A stretch of DNA of 64,000 bases from Culex pipiens pallens (taxonomy: Eukaryota > Arthropoda > Insecta > Diptera > Culicidae): positions 1,488,001 through 1,552,000 of the forward strand of contig NC_068939.1 of NCBI RefSeq assembly GCF_016801865.2, read 5' to 3'. Each line of letters opens with the position of its first letter. Positions within the stretch are counted from its first letter, which is position 1. A program made the position numbers and the translations under genes. Of the stretch, positions 22,163-34,384 are shown piece after piece. The notes beneath the pieces are model-generated. The model was not told the origin of the DNA and ran no database searches. It saw only the letters and a list, made by a program, of their open reading frames with translations.

Positions 22163-22336
22163 AAAAAATCAAATCCAAAATTCGTGAATTGTGTTCACGA
22201 ATTTAAGAACCACGCAGGAATTTATTCAAGATCATGAGTATGATGCATTGGCATTATAAGCGTAAATATATCACTTCGTGGTTCTCAAATTCATGAACAA
22301 AATCCACGATTTCTGGAATTGTTTTTTTTTTTCGTA
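22163..22336. repeat. MITE with ACACAGAAAAAAA-type end
   Basis: Starts ACACAGAAAAAAATCAAATC and ends in a T run followed by TCGTATAC. Inner inverted segments AATTTAAGAACCACG and CGTGGTTCTCAAATT pair. Similar ends occur at 33,612 and 54,848. Confidence 0.5.
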
Positions 22337-24234
22337 TACCCAGCATATCTCTCACTTGAGTAGCTGTCTCAAAATAGAGTAACTAATTCTTTGAAAAAAT
22401 ACTTATTGGAAAGGTCTCTCAATAATAAGTAAGAGTGCAGTGTATTGGAAGGCAAAAATAATCAAACCAACTTTTCCGTGATCCAGACTCAAAATAGTTT
22501 CTAAAATTTGGTTAGCATCCATCCACACCCAAACCACACCGTGACCAAAATGATTGGTGGCCTGGATTACGGACCGTCATCCCCTTCTCCATCTTCAGAA
22601 GTGATACTTGCCACTCAAGAGCCCGGCTCTTAATTACACGCTCGACAGCAGCCGTAAAAGTGCGGAAAAATTGCATCAACGTTCGAAGGACACGACTTTT
22701 TACATTCGCAGCACACAAACAGCCAGTAAAAAAATAGTCGATGCGAGGAAAAAAAGGACGCACCAGAAGATAGAAGAACTTTTTTGAAAGCTCTGGTGTG
22801 AAATCTGGAGCGCTTTTTCTTAACTCGAGCAGCATAAATTTCCGCAATTAAAAACGTTGTGCTGAAAGAGTTGAAATCCTTGGAAAGTTGGAAATGTTGC
22901 GAGATAGGGCTTGTTTTTCAAGGATTTTCCTCGCGTCAGGATGTGCGGGTATGAATGCTGATAGTTACCTTTTGATGTTATGTCACAAATTTGTAAGAGA
23001 ACTAGGAAACTGTTGAATGTGTCGAAAGATTCGATTGTATACTTTTACAAAAAAAAAACAGACATGTACGATAAAAAGCTCCCCTTTTTTTCTCGCGATA
23101 AAAGGTCAAACAGCACGCTCTAATGAGAACAAACAAGTTTAATTACGACAATGAATAGAATTTATCTTTTCTTCGCTGGAGCCCTCTCATCACCAGCATC
23201 AGCAACAGAAGCATCATTTTTCCTTGGGGCCATCATCCCGCTTCTTAGAGCCGCTGGATCAGGACGGACGGAGAACTTCCCGTGTATAAATATTCACCAC
23301 CCTGGGCAACTCAGCCTTTCGAAACCAGCCGAGTACCCTCAACGTAGTGGCAAATGATATAAACAACTTTTTTTTCTGCTCCTTAGCTCGCAACTTTCTT
23401 GTAGAGGAGAATCCTTGCTAAGCAATTTCAGCACTATTAGCACCGCTAAAGTTTCATTTTATCTCGGCCTGGTGGACCAGCCAAACATTGGCCAAAGTAG
23501 CGGGCAGCGGCGAACCTTTCCCACCAGCACTGGGATAGTGTTGCCGCACCTAAAAAGTCACTTTTCATCATTATCATACTACAAGCTCAGCGCAACAGCG
23601 CTTTCTCTAGCTGAGTTGCCGGTTGCCGACCAAAGGTTCAGGAGTCGCTCTGGCGGAAGTCCATTGCCGGGAAAACTATTCTCGTTTGCGGAATATTTGG
23701 TGATGGTATAGAGCAGAGTTTGTAATGCATAAATTTGAAGTTGAAACAGATTCCGCGGTTTGTTGGATGGGTTAAATTGATTGCTCATCAATCTTTTGGA
23801 AAATAACTCTCAGCCAGTATTCACCATTTTTACAAAAAAGCTATTCTGTTAGAAATGCCATTTTTTGATATTTTTTATAGCAGCCATATTTCATTTTTGG
23901 TTCGTTAATACAAGCACACAAATACGGCAGCTGCCTGTACAAAAATGGTAAACAAATATCTGAAAATCTTTGTTATGCAAACGGGATTTCTTAACGATTT
24001 GGTGTATTCGAAAAATTTAATGGTATAAGTAAGAATAACTCAGCTTCAGATTCCATTGCTTTTGAAAAAAATAATTTTGGTTATGTTTTATATGGATTTA
24101 TATGGCCCAGCCATGAAAAAAGGTAGTATTCATTGGAAAATCATATGTTTATAAAAACATAAAAAATATGATCCAGCAGAATTGGAAATGCAGCCAAAAA
24201 AGAGGAAAAGGAAAAAAAAATATTATTTTTTTGC

Positions 24235-24617
24235 AATTCCGTCGTGAAACTACTTATTTTTCCTGTCATTCTTGAACGACGAAATAGCCTACTTTTCTGT
24301 ACCAAATATAACAGAATCAAATAGCAACACTTTTCAAAATAAATAAATAAAGTTGAACTTTTCAGCACTTGTTTCGAGAAGTAACACTTTAAAAAAATGA
24401 TTTAAACGATTTATTGACAAATACATGAAAATTTGAATTAAAATTTCACTCAATGGGTGTTTTTCGGAATTGCAAAAAATGTTGCATGGATCTCGTTGCA
24501 AAACTCGATTTTTTAAGCACTCGTCGTATTTATCCAACTCGGTGAACCTCGTTGGATAAATGTACGACTCGTGCTGAAAAAATCCTCTTTTTGTAACTTG
24601 TTGCATAAACTACTATT
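24235..24617 (+). repeat. Foldback repeat family A, copy 2
   Basis: Same ends as copy 1 (AATTCCGTCGTGAAACTACTT-like start, ATAAACTACTATT end). The internal hairpin lies at about 24,509-24,582. Confidence 0.65.
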
Positions 24618-24785
24618 TTCATATGATCACCCGCTCAACCTTCGAATGTCGATATCTCAGTGATCGCGTTTCAGTATCAATAGAAAAACTAACTTTATCC
24701 ACCTATGTGGTTAGAGCCTTCCTCACTCATTGCCAACAATGGCTGATATGATGGGATTGTACAAAAAAAGTACATAAATATAACT

Positions 24786-26240
24786 AAAGAGGCCACATCT
24801 CGAGAACGGGTTGAGAGATCTTCAATGTGTTTGGACCCGTTGGAAAGATCTTTTGATAACCTAACCAACAATGGGTCGGATGGTGGATCCGGACATAGTT
24901 TACATACATTTAAGTGAGATCCGGCTTTCAAAAGTACATCAATATCACTTAAGTGGCCATATCTCGAGACAGGGTTGCCAGATCTTCATTGTTTTGGACT
25001 CGTTGGAAAGGTCTTTTGATAACCTAACCAACGATGGGTCGGATGGTGGATCCGGACATAGTTTACATACATTTAAGTGAGATCCGGCTTTCAAAAAGTA
25101 CATCAATATCACTTAAGTGGCCATATCTCGAGACAGGGTTGCCAGATCTTCAATGTATTGGACTCGTTGGAAAGGTCTTTTGATAACCTAACCAACGATG
25201 GGTCGGATGGTAGATCCGGACATAGTTTACATACATTTAAGTGAGATCCGGCTTTCAAAAAGTACATCAATATCACTTAAGTGGCCATATCTTGAGACAG
25301 GGTTGCCAGATCTTCAATGTTTTGGACTCGTTGGAAAGGTCTTTTGATAACCTAACCAACGATGGGTTGGATGGTGGACTCGGACATAGTTTACATACAC
25401 TTAAGTGAGATCCAGCTTTCAAAAAGTACATCAATATCACTTAAGTGGCCATATCTCGAGACAGGGTTGCCAGATCTTCAATGTTTTAGACTCGTTGGAA
25501 AGGTCTTTTGATAACCTAACCAACGATGGGTCGGATGGTGGATCCGGACCAAGTTTACATACATTTAAGTGAGATCCGGCTTCCAAAAAGTACATCAATA
25601 TCACTTAAGTGGCCATATCTCGAGACAGGGTTGCGAGATCTTCAATGTTTTGGACTCGTTGGAAAGGTCTTTTGATAACCTAACCAACGATGGGTCGGAT
25701 GGTGGATCCGGACATAGTTTACATACATTTAAGTGAGATCCGGCTTTCAAAAAGTACATCAATATCACTTAAGTGGCCATATCTCGAGACAGGGTTGCCA
25801 GATCTTCAATGTTTTGGACTCGTTGGAAAGGTCTTTTGATAACCTAACCAACAATGGGTCGGATGGTGGATCCGGACATAGTTTACATACATTTAAGTGA
25901 GATCCGGCTTCCAAAAAGTACATCAATATCACTTAAGTGGCCATATTTCGAGACAGGGTTGCCAGATCTTCAATGTTTTGGACTCGTTGGAAAGGTCTTT
26001 TGATAACCTAACCAACAATGGGTCGGATGGTGGATCCGGACATAGTTTACATACATTTAAGTGAGATCCGGCTTTCAAAAAGTACATCAATACCACTTAA
26101 GTGGCCATATCTCAAGACAGGGTTGCCAGATCTTCAATGTTTTGGACTCGTTGGAAAGGTCTTTTGATAACCTAACCAACGATGGGTCGGATGGTGGACC
26201 CGGACATAGTTTACATACATTTAAGCGAGATCCGGATATA
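24786..26240 (+). repeat. 164-bp tandem repeat, about 9 units
   Basis: The anchor AAGTGGCCAT recurs at 24,951, 25,115, 25,279, 25,443, 25,607, 25,771, 25,935 and 26,099, exactly 164 bp apart each time. A diverged first unit lies near 24,786. Units differ by only a few bases. Each contains TCTCGAGACAGGGTTGCCAG and GATCCGGC. Confidence 0.9.
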
Positions 26241-26396
26241 TGTGAAAACACATTTTTATACATAACTTTTGAACTACTTATCGAAACTTCAATCTGTATA
26301 AAACTCGATCTATGGGACCCTAAACCAAGTCGAATGCAACAGGTTCGGGTCAAATCGGTTTAGCCAGTGCCGAGAAACATGAGCTAGTTTGTTGGT

Positions 26397-26500
26397 CACA
26401 TACATACATACACACACACATACACACACACATACACACACACATACACACACACATACACACACATACACACACATACACACACACATACACACAGACA
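26397..26500 (+). repeat. CA-rich microsatellite
   Basis: Runs of (CA)n broken by TA, in units such as TACACACACACA. Long apparent frames on both strands here are repeat artefacts. Confidence 0.9.
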
Positions 26501-27118
26501 TTTGTTCAGTTTTCGATTCTGAGTCGATATGTATACATGAAGGTGGGTCTACGACGTTTTTATACAAAGTTCATTTTTAGAGCAGGATTATAGCCTTACC
26601 TCAGTGAGGAAGGCAAAATCATTGGTTATATTTTCTGTTCTTCAGAAAAATATATTTTTACTATTTCAATTCATGATAAGCAGTGACGACAAAACAATTA
26701 CTTACTTCGTATTCCTTGCCATGGTTTTAATAATTCAGTGTGAATGATAAAATTGTAAACCATTAATTTGTCTAACAAACATCAATTTTAAAAAATAGAG
26801 AAGCAAAAGTAGTTTATGAAACAAATTCCAAAATGATGGTGAAAACAAAAGTGCTCAGAACGGGCACTAAATTGAACTGAAGGTTCTTTGGCCAAAATAA
26901 TTCGACCCTTATTTTTGTTTTGTTTGACCATTAGAGTGACCTACATAAGGTTAGGGCGATCAAAAAATGCTACATAACTCAGTGCAATTGTATACGATTT
27001 TAACTAGGACGTGATTAGTTTGGCTTTAGAGAAAAAAAATGGTTTCGAAAGTCAACAAGCCTTACTCTTAAAAAAAAAACATTTTGACGGTGTCTGCACC
27101 AAAGAGCCAATGTCTGAA

Positions 27119-27425
27119 ATAGTAGTTTATGCAACAAGTTGCAAAAAGAGGATTTTTTCAGCACGAGTCGTACATTTATCCAACGAGGTTCACCGAGTTG
27201 GATAAATACGAAGAGTGCTGAAAAAATTATGTTTTGCAACGAGTTCCATACAACATTTCTTGCAATTCCAAAAAACACACACTGAGTGAAATTTTATGTC
27301 AAATTCATTACTTCATGTATTTTGTCAATAAATCGTTTAAATCAAAAAATGTTGAAAAGTGTTACTTTTCGAAACAAGTGCTGAAAAGTAAGTACAGGAA
27401 AAGTAAGTAGTTTCACGATGGAATT
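27119..27425 (-). repeat. Foldback repeat family A, copy 3 (inverted, split by LTR insertion)
   Basis: Minus-strand copy with the hairpin at about 27,152-27,227. Its outer end stops at GGAATT (27,425) and appears to resume as AATTGCAAAAA at 28,715, on the other side of the LTR-like insertion. Confidence 0.6.
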
Positions 27426-28714
27426 TATAACAAATGGTTGGCTAACTCCAGCAATAATGAGACCTCCCTTACTAAAACACCTCAGGGTCGGCCTGTTAAT
27501 CCGAATTCGGCACAAAAGGGAAACACCTGCTAATACCGTTAAACAAAACACCCACTTTATTGCGGTACTCGCGCGATAGGTTTATTTGGCAGACTCAAGC
27601 TGCACTTCCTTGTCCTTCCCACTTCCTTATCCTAGTCCTACCTCACACGTCCTCTTCTTCCTTTTTCCTTGGGGCCCCTTTCCGGAACTGTCACTGCTGC
27701 CGCTGCTCGTTCTCGCCGGCTTCTGCTACTCGCCGTCGTTGTCGCCTCCACGCATCCGGGACACACTCCACCGGAGCGGAACGCCTTCTTCTGCTCTGCT
27801 TGACGGTCAGCTGCTTCAGCACGTACTCGGACCCTCTCCTCGCCTTCTGCCTCGACGCTCCTGGGTTTGTTGACGGACCCAGGACTTCGGTGGACAAGTC
27901 CACCGGATTGCCTGGTTTCCGGCGTCGATGGTTTGTAACGGTGGGCAGATTCGGTGGCGGTTATGGTCGCGACAGGGATGTTCCTCGGAACAAAATGGTG
28001 GCGTCGCGACCGGCAGTTCCCACACCGGAACGGTGTAGAGTTGCGATCGTCTGGCGTGACGATCGCCGTAGGGGACACTGCGGGTGTCGTGTAGGTCACA
28101 CGGGCTTCCGGCACCCAGGGTTGGGCTTGCCGATCGGTACGCGAAGCGTACACACCGAGGGGTCTGTAGGGCACAATGGGGCAGCGTTAGAAGATGGCGG
28201 AAAGGAGATGGGTTGGCTGATTCGGGGATTTGTTGTTTTGGGATCGTCCTCTACCTGGTTGTCCAGTTTCTGCGCAGGTTCTCCTGCAGCTCGTCCGGAT
28301 CTTCCGATCGACGGACCCTTTTCTTCCGGTCTTCCGCGCCGGTTCCAATTCACTTTCACTTGACGGCGAACTAAGCTGGTCCGACCGTCCACTTCTTAAA
28401 TCACCAGGCAAGTGACCGATCCAATGGCGCAGATTCTCCAGCGTTCCTCAACCTCATCCATCCTTCCCATTTCGCCCCATTCTCATCCTATTTCGCCCTA
28501 GCGAATCCATTGTCCTTCTCGTGGCGCTTTCTGGTGGTGACTAGCGCAACTACTCCAGCGTGCAGCGTTGGTAGCGTCCATTGGCGTTGGACAGCTACTC
28601 GAGTGGGGATGTTCCGCTCTCCAGCTTTCACAGGGTTCCCTTTCGGCATGCTAATTTACGCGTCGCGAAACAACAGTCTCACCACTCTTGAAGCTAACCG
28701 AACCACTGGTTACA
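27426..28714 (-). mobile_element. Probable solo LTR (Gypsy-like by duplication length)
   Basis: A 1.29-kb GC-rich block interrupts a foldback repeat. AATT flanks it on both sides (27,422-27,425 and 28,715-28,718). Read on the minus strand it begins TGTAACCAGTGG and ends near GTTATA, close to the TG...CA rule, and has AATAAA-type signals near its 3' end (CCAAATAAACC, GCAATAAAG). No gag or pol domain is identified. Open frames inside it have biased composition and no recognised motif. A 4-bp duplication is usual for Gypsy-group elements. Confidence 0.5.
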
Positions 28715-28846
28715 AATTGCAAAAATATTTTTATGTGATTCATCGGGGTTTTTTTTATTAATTTTTAAAAGCACATTTGAACAGGATTTGTCAATGAATT
28801 GTTTGTTTTTTAGCTTCAATAAGGCTTCCGTGTGTTTGGTCATGAT

Positions 28847-29674
28847 TAAGGCTACCAACTCTTGCTGAGCAAAAATCCGTACACTTTGCCGATATGCTAC
28901 CATGGTATAACAAAAACTGTCATTGAATTATTTAGATAAATTAAATTTAATTAATCTTAGAATTAAAAATATAAAACTGTGTCGTTTTTACAGCTAACAA
29001 ATTTCACAAAATGCAATCAGAGTGCTTATAACTTGCACGTTTAAAAGTATTCATAAAATAAACCGTGATTTGAATCAAATAATTATGTTCTTCAATTTTG
29101 TTTTTTTTAACGTTTGAAAGTTTACGAAATGTCAAGATTGTTTTTTCGAATAATATCGCTCTTAGTGTTTTCACGAACACTTTTCCAGAGTTTTTTTTAT
29201 TGAAAAGGTCCTATAGCATGTGAAACACAACAGTTTATAAGACCTTTAAAAAAACTCTAGATTTGTTAAATGTTCAAATGTTTTCACAAGTTTTAGAAAG
29301 CTTTTAGAAATGGAATATATTTAGTAAGGAATTTCTAAAAGAACAATTCTAGAGTTTTTTTTAAAGGTCCTATCAACATAAGCAAGACAATAGTTTAAAA
29401 ACTCTAGAATTATTGATAATCAAGTTTGAATTGAACAAAACCCCGGAAACTCTCCCTTTTTTAATCAAACTCACAGAAACCAAACATTTCTAGTTAACAA
29501 AAGCTTCGACCAAATCAAATAAGCAATTCAATGATTAAAAGGTTTTTTTTAAAATTCCGTACAAATCCTTATTATGCGTAAAATTCCCTACAAAAATTCC
29601 GGCCTGTTAAAAATCCGCGAAGAGGTTCGAAAATCCGTATGGTAAGGAAAAAATCCGTACAGTTGGTAGCCTTA
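28847..29674. mobile_element. hAT-like non-autonomous DNA element
   Basis: Perfect 14-bp inverted ends, TAAGGCTACCAACT at 28,847-28,860 and its complement at 29,661-29,674. They are flanked by perfect 8-bp direct repeats GTCATGAT (28,839-28,846 and 29,675-29,682). Eight-bp duplications are the hallmark of hAT transposition. The 828-bp body is AT-rich, has no transposase, and contains small hairpin repeats near 29,190 and 29,345. Confidence 0.78.
29188..29412. repeat. Pair of short CTAGAG hairpin MITEs
   Basis: Two adjacent foldbacks sharing an AGAGTTTTTTTT end and an AAAGGTCCTAT motif, at about 29,188-29,265 and 29,345-29,412. Related to the element at 13,140. Confidence 0.55.
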
Positions 29675-31313
29675 GTCATGATCAACTTAAACACCAAAAC
29701 AGTGTCAAAAAAAGTCCTTTGTCAAAATATTACATTTCGACTTAAGTGCTGAAAAGTTAAACTTAAGTAACCCACAATAGAATGGCAAATAGTAAGTAGC
29801 CTCACAATGAAGTGGCAAAAGATTACAAATTTGAGAAGCTTCTTTACTTGAGAAAAACTTTGAGAGAAATTTGTGATTTCAATGATAAGGAAATAAGATA
29901 AAAACATGTTTTTGTGAAAGTGCCACGAAACAGTATCACCAACCCTGTACTGACTTACCCGTTCAATAGGGAAGCCATGCAAAGCAGGGATCGGATGTTT
30001 TCTTGAAAGTTGAGGAAATGATGGGGTTGCTCCATGCTGATAGAACGTAACTTTTCCAGCTCAACGAACAACAATGCAATATTCTGAGATTGGTGTTTAT
30101 TGCAGGGGAAGTGATTACATCGTTTGGCAGGATGATCATGCAACATTGACCACCCTAGATTAGTTGGAAACTTTGCTTTTCTTCAGCCGGCAATGTTGAG
30201 GCCGTCAACGAGGTTGGCAGAATGTTGTTATGAATCCGAGCCTAAAAGTCCTGAACTTGTTCTTTTCTTTTCCCGATACCCGACTCTTCGGGATGCACAA
30301 CTTTGCTTCTTCCAAACGACGCAAACAAAGTCGTGGGCCGGGTCGAGATCCACCTCCTTCAGGAAAAACGAATGGCCTCGGAATAAACTTTCGCTGAACT
30401 TTCATTGTTGCACCTTCATTACGGGATTATCTACAATTACATTTCGCTTAATGTGATGCCATTAACTTGGGTGTGTGCTGCGTGGCGGAAAAGCTTAACG
30501 AGGAACCCCTCTTCTTGGGAGTCCTTTGTCGTGTTTGTCGAGCACTTCAAGTCTTCCGTTTTTCGCAGAGTCTTCCGAAGAGAGCTTTTCCAGTTTGCCG
30601 CCCCACCCAACCCCATCCATGTCAGAGAGCCAAATGAGCAAAAACTTGTGCGCTCACGTATCATTAAATTAAAGGCACACTAACTCCGTGATGCCTGGCC
30701 CGAGAACAAGTGAAACTTGGGAAATAATTTACCTCCCAAAGACCGAACCGTTAGTCTTCCACCGGCCGGGGAGGAGTTAATTCTTCTCGTCGCACAGTGC
30801 AGTGCAGCGCCGAAGGGTGAGAAGTTAAATAATTTAAATTATATCCAACTGAATGAGCACATACAGCAACTAAAACTATCAGAGCAGTGCTCCCAGAGAA
30901 CCGGCATTAATCTTGTCGAGAAAAGCTAAATTGCAGCCTAATCAAGCTAAATCAATCAACCTAACACTGGTTCAACCGCCTCGTCATCGTCATCGTGCCT
31001 CTACTATCTAAATATGTTGCACGCATGTTAATGAGATGCTCGACAAAACAAGACGAAGAAGACGTTAAACTGTTGGTGTGCTCCAGGCTAAATGTGCTCA
31101 TGTTCTGGAATTCCGCCTGCAGGAGAAACTGATGCAGCAAGCAACTAATCAGCATGCCAGAAGCGTCTTGATGCAGTTGAGTGGCGCGGAAAAATGAAAA
31201 GGATTTTCTCATGCACTAGCGGAAAATTGAATTAGAATGATTAGAGCAGAGAGAGAGAGGAAATACAGTGGAGTGGGTTTAACATTCACCATGCCGGGGA
31301 AAAAGGGACTTAC

Positions 31314-31439
31314 CAATGCAGCTACGGCCATCGAGAACGTCGATCTGGAGCCCGGACTGGCAACTGCACTCAAATGAGCCTTGCTGGTTGGTGCAGATTT
31401 GCTCGCAGCCACCGTTGTTATGTTCGCATTCGTTGATGT
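31314..31439 (-). CDS. EGF-gene exon 4: single calcium-binding EGF module
   Basis: The 126-bp exon encodes one complete cbEGF: DINECEHNNGGCEQICTNQQ, then GSFECSCQSG and DGRSCIG. All six cysteines and the calcium ligands (D-I-N-E, N in CTNQQG) are present. Phase is 1 on both sides (acceptor TTTTGGGAGAAAATTAGG on the plus strand, donor GTAAGT). It is isolated by introns of 18.9 kb upstream and 11.5 kb downstream. Confidence 0.85.
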
Positions 31440-32301
31440 CTGTTTTGGGAGAAAATTAGGGTATTATAATGTTTGTAATCTTTTAAACTTTTTTTTTTAA
31501 TCTTTAATCAATAGTCGAACAAATACGTGAAAAATATGTAAAATTAAAGTTGGAGTTTCAAGACCACATTAAGTGGCCAAAATAATTGTCCTAACGACAT
31601 TGTTCAAAATGATCCAGATTGTGTTAAAGAAAGTAAGAAAATTACTTATAAAACAATTTCCAAACATTTCATTAAAAATCGAGATTTTTTTTTCATTTTT
31701 CATAGTAGGCGGTGTTCGTCGTCTTAGACAACTTATTCTGCAAAGTGCAGTAGGGTTGAGGATTGAAACAATAATTTTGGGAGCTTATTGCGTAATAAAT
31801 AGCTTTTTAATGTAATACTCTAAGTTTAGCATTGTCTAATGTCAAGCAATATTTTGCAATGTGTACAAAGAAAATATGTAATTGTAATCGGTCGTCTTGG
31901 TTCTTCCAGCTTTAATTTTGAGGAAGTTTTTAAGAAAGCAAGAAATCTATTAATTTTGGACAGTTGAAAGAAGTGATCATGAAACAATCGATTTTCAGCC
32001 TATAAACCCACATTGTCGGCATTAAAAAGTGCAATCAGAAGCTCATTTCTAAATTAGTTTTAAACTTTTTAATTAACTTTGTTTGGAAAAATTGTTTATC
32101 TTTATTTTGGCTCTATTGTAAAATCCTACAGGTACTTCCTTGACTTGACAAAAAGTAAACACTACAAGTTATCGTATCCAATAAAGCAACAAATTAAAAA
32201 TTACAAATAAAATCTCAAAAAAAAAAAAATCAAAAAGGGTGTTGCTCTTGACTCCCGACGAATAATAGATTCTAAAAAAAATCTAAATCACTTTAGAGTG
32301 G

Positions 32302-33479
32302 TAGGGGAGCTGGGGGTAAGACGGCCAGGCGGGGTAAGACGGCCACCCCACTGTTTTACTAAGTATACTAATGAATATTACTAAAATGTTTAGCAATACT
32401 GTTCCTCATGCTAAATAATGCATATGGAGTCACCTTTGCCAAAATTATTGTTTGAAATAGTATAAAAATAGCTCAAAATAAACAAATAATTTTTGAACTT
32501 GAAACTGGATGTAATTTTCATGAATTACAACTTAGGCATTTTTGTTAGATAACAATATGTTTTCCTGTCTTCAAATATTTTTTCATGTTAAATTGAAGTT
32601 TTCCCTAGATTATGTCCCTCGAAAAAGTTTAGAAAATGCGATGAGCTATTTACAAAAATTGTTTTAAAAAATAATTTATTTGGGGGCAAGACGGCCACCT
32701 CCTCCGGGGGTAAGACGGCCACCCGTAATTTGTAGATTTTAATAGATATAGGTTATATTTTTGACGGTTTTTGACTATTATGACATATTTGTAGATAAGG
32801 AAAAGCATTTTCAATAAAACTATCCATTTTTAATCAAAATGCTGTTAACTACCGTTTCGACAACATTCTTTACTGTGATATAGCAAAACTCATTGAATAG
32901 TATGAAATCCTATCAAACTTTTCATAAAAATCGCTAATTTAATATTGTTTACATAATTTTGATTTACTTATTCTAATCAAAATACACAAACTAATTATTT
33001 TGCATCAAATTGTGTTTGTTTTGTAGTAAAAATTCACAGTTTTTCATAAAATGTGGTCGCAATAATATGAAATTCACTGAGTCAAAATATGAAAAATTTT
33101 AAACAGCATTTTTCTTCACATTTGAAACCTGATTTTTTCAACCAAAATAGTTATGATGTTCAGAGAAGTCTGTTCAACCAACCTTGTAGGAATTTGGGTG
33201 GATTTAGCAAAGTTATTAAGTTAATTTATAGCACTGGCCGTCTTACCCCACATGGGTGGCCGTCTTACCCCGCGTATTTCATATATATACGATTTCAATT
33301 ATTTTTTAAAAATTCCTGAAAAGTATTGAAAATTGGTTTTTAGACTAACTAATTTATGACATTTCTATAATGGACTAGTAGTAGAACAATATGTACGTAA
33401 TTTGAGATCAAAATAATCTGTTGTGTAAATTTTATTAGACTTCTCCCTTAGGGTGGCCGTCTTACCCCCATCTCCCCTA
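32302..33479. mobile_element. Inverted-repeat element carrying dispersed TAAGACGGCCACC motifs
   Basis: Ends at 32,302-32,327 and 33,454-33,479 are near-perfect 26-bp inverted repeats (TAGGGGAG, then GGGGGTAAGACGGCCA). The motif GGGGTAAGACGGCCAC also occurs internally in direct orientation near 32,331, 32,683 and 32,707, and inverted near 33,237 and 33,257. A TA target duplication is possible but ambiguous. No coding frame is seen. Confidence 0.68.
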
Positions 33480-33611
33480 ACGAGTCATTATGAAGCATGG
33501 CAATTAATAATATTATAGCATTTAAAACATCGTGGTTTGGTTAACCGAAGATTTGATTATCCGAAATAAAATTTTCCCGAGGCATTCGAATAATCGAGTC
33601 TGGACTTTACA

Positions 33612-33838
33612 TACACAGAAAAAAAAAGTTTAATTAGGGAATGTTGAAAATTTGGTAGGTTGAATATTACCTCATTTTTTGAGTAATATTCCATAAAAAA
33701 TGTGTAAAAATGTGAACCTGATGAATATTCATCAAAAACTGATGAAAATTCATCATTTTCTGGGGTAAAATTCATCATTTTTTTAGCAAAATCTGTCACC
33801 ATTTCCTGATGAATATTACCATCATTTTTTTCCGTGTA
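33612..33838. repeat. MITE with TACACAGAAAAAAA ends and ATTCATC repeats
   Basis: Ends TACACAGAAAAAAA and TTTTTTTCCGTGTA are inverted. The interior repeats GATGAATATTCATCA-like words and TAAAATTCATCATTTT. Confidence 0.6.
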
Positions 33839-34384
33839 CGAACGATTATCAACGAATGTAGCTACAGGTCATTTTTGAGAGAGGTGAAACCGGAGTTCCT
33901 CGCGATATTCGAGCTTGAGAAAGAAAAAAACTTTTTTGCTGTCATTCTGGAACGAACGACTCGAAGCCTACCTTATTCAACCAAAAATTACCGAATCTAT
34001 AAGAAACATTTTTCAAAACAAGTGCTGAGAAAATCTTCTTTACTAGAGAGCCTATATGGAGAGGCGAAATGTCACTCTCAGGGTTCCAATCGAACTGTCA
34101 AATCGGGGTTCCAATCGAGCAACAAGACTATGCAAGAACAAGGTTGGAATCAATTTAAAATAATTGTGGGCAATAAACGAGATTTTTAACAATCACAAAC
34201 ATTGTAAAACTGTTGTTTATAAAAATCTGGTAGTTTTTGTAATGGTTGTGCTTGTTCGGTGCAAGAAACGTGCCAGCACCAAAGAAAAACCACAAGTTTT
34301 TCAACCTTAAATTTGCATGACTTTGGGTGTTTGAAATGTCTCCCAGAACATTTCATTTCCCTATATAGGTCCCTATTCTTTACA

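Larger units (their letters stand above)
24716..26614. mobile_element. Inverted-repeat-bounded element with internal 164-bp minisatellite
   Basis: Perfect 12-bp inverted ends: GCCTTCCTCACT at 24,716-24,727 and its complement at 26,603-26,614. Inside lies a tandem array of a 164-bp unit, then a unique segment, then a CA-type microsatellite. No transposase frame or clear target duplication is seen. Similar end sequences are common in mosquito genomes as I recall, so this is probably a non-autonomous family whose copies vary in array length. Confidence 0.6.
19820..31313. other. Intron 4 of the EGF gene (11.5 kb)
   Basis: No gene is recognised. It holds a 640-bp palindrome (20,938-21,580), a MITE (22,163-22,336), foldback family A copies, the 164-bp minisatellite element (24,716-26,614), a probable solo LTR (27,426-28,714) and a hAT-like element (28,847-29,674). 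Sequence at 22,500-24,100 and 29,900-31,300 shows no recognised feature. Confidence 0.6.

Noticed and set aside
26310..26580. Val/Cys-rich and Thr/His-rich frames on both strands
   Set aside because: Translations of the CA microsatellite.
27560..28363. 267-codon plus-strand and 178-codon minus-strand frames in a GC-rich block
   Set aside because: Composition-driven frames inside a probable solo LTR; no domain motif and several overlapping frames are equally open.
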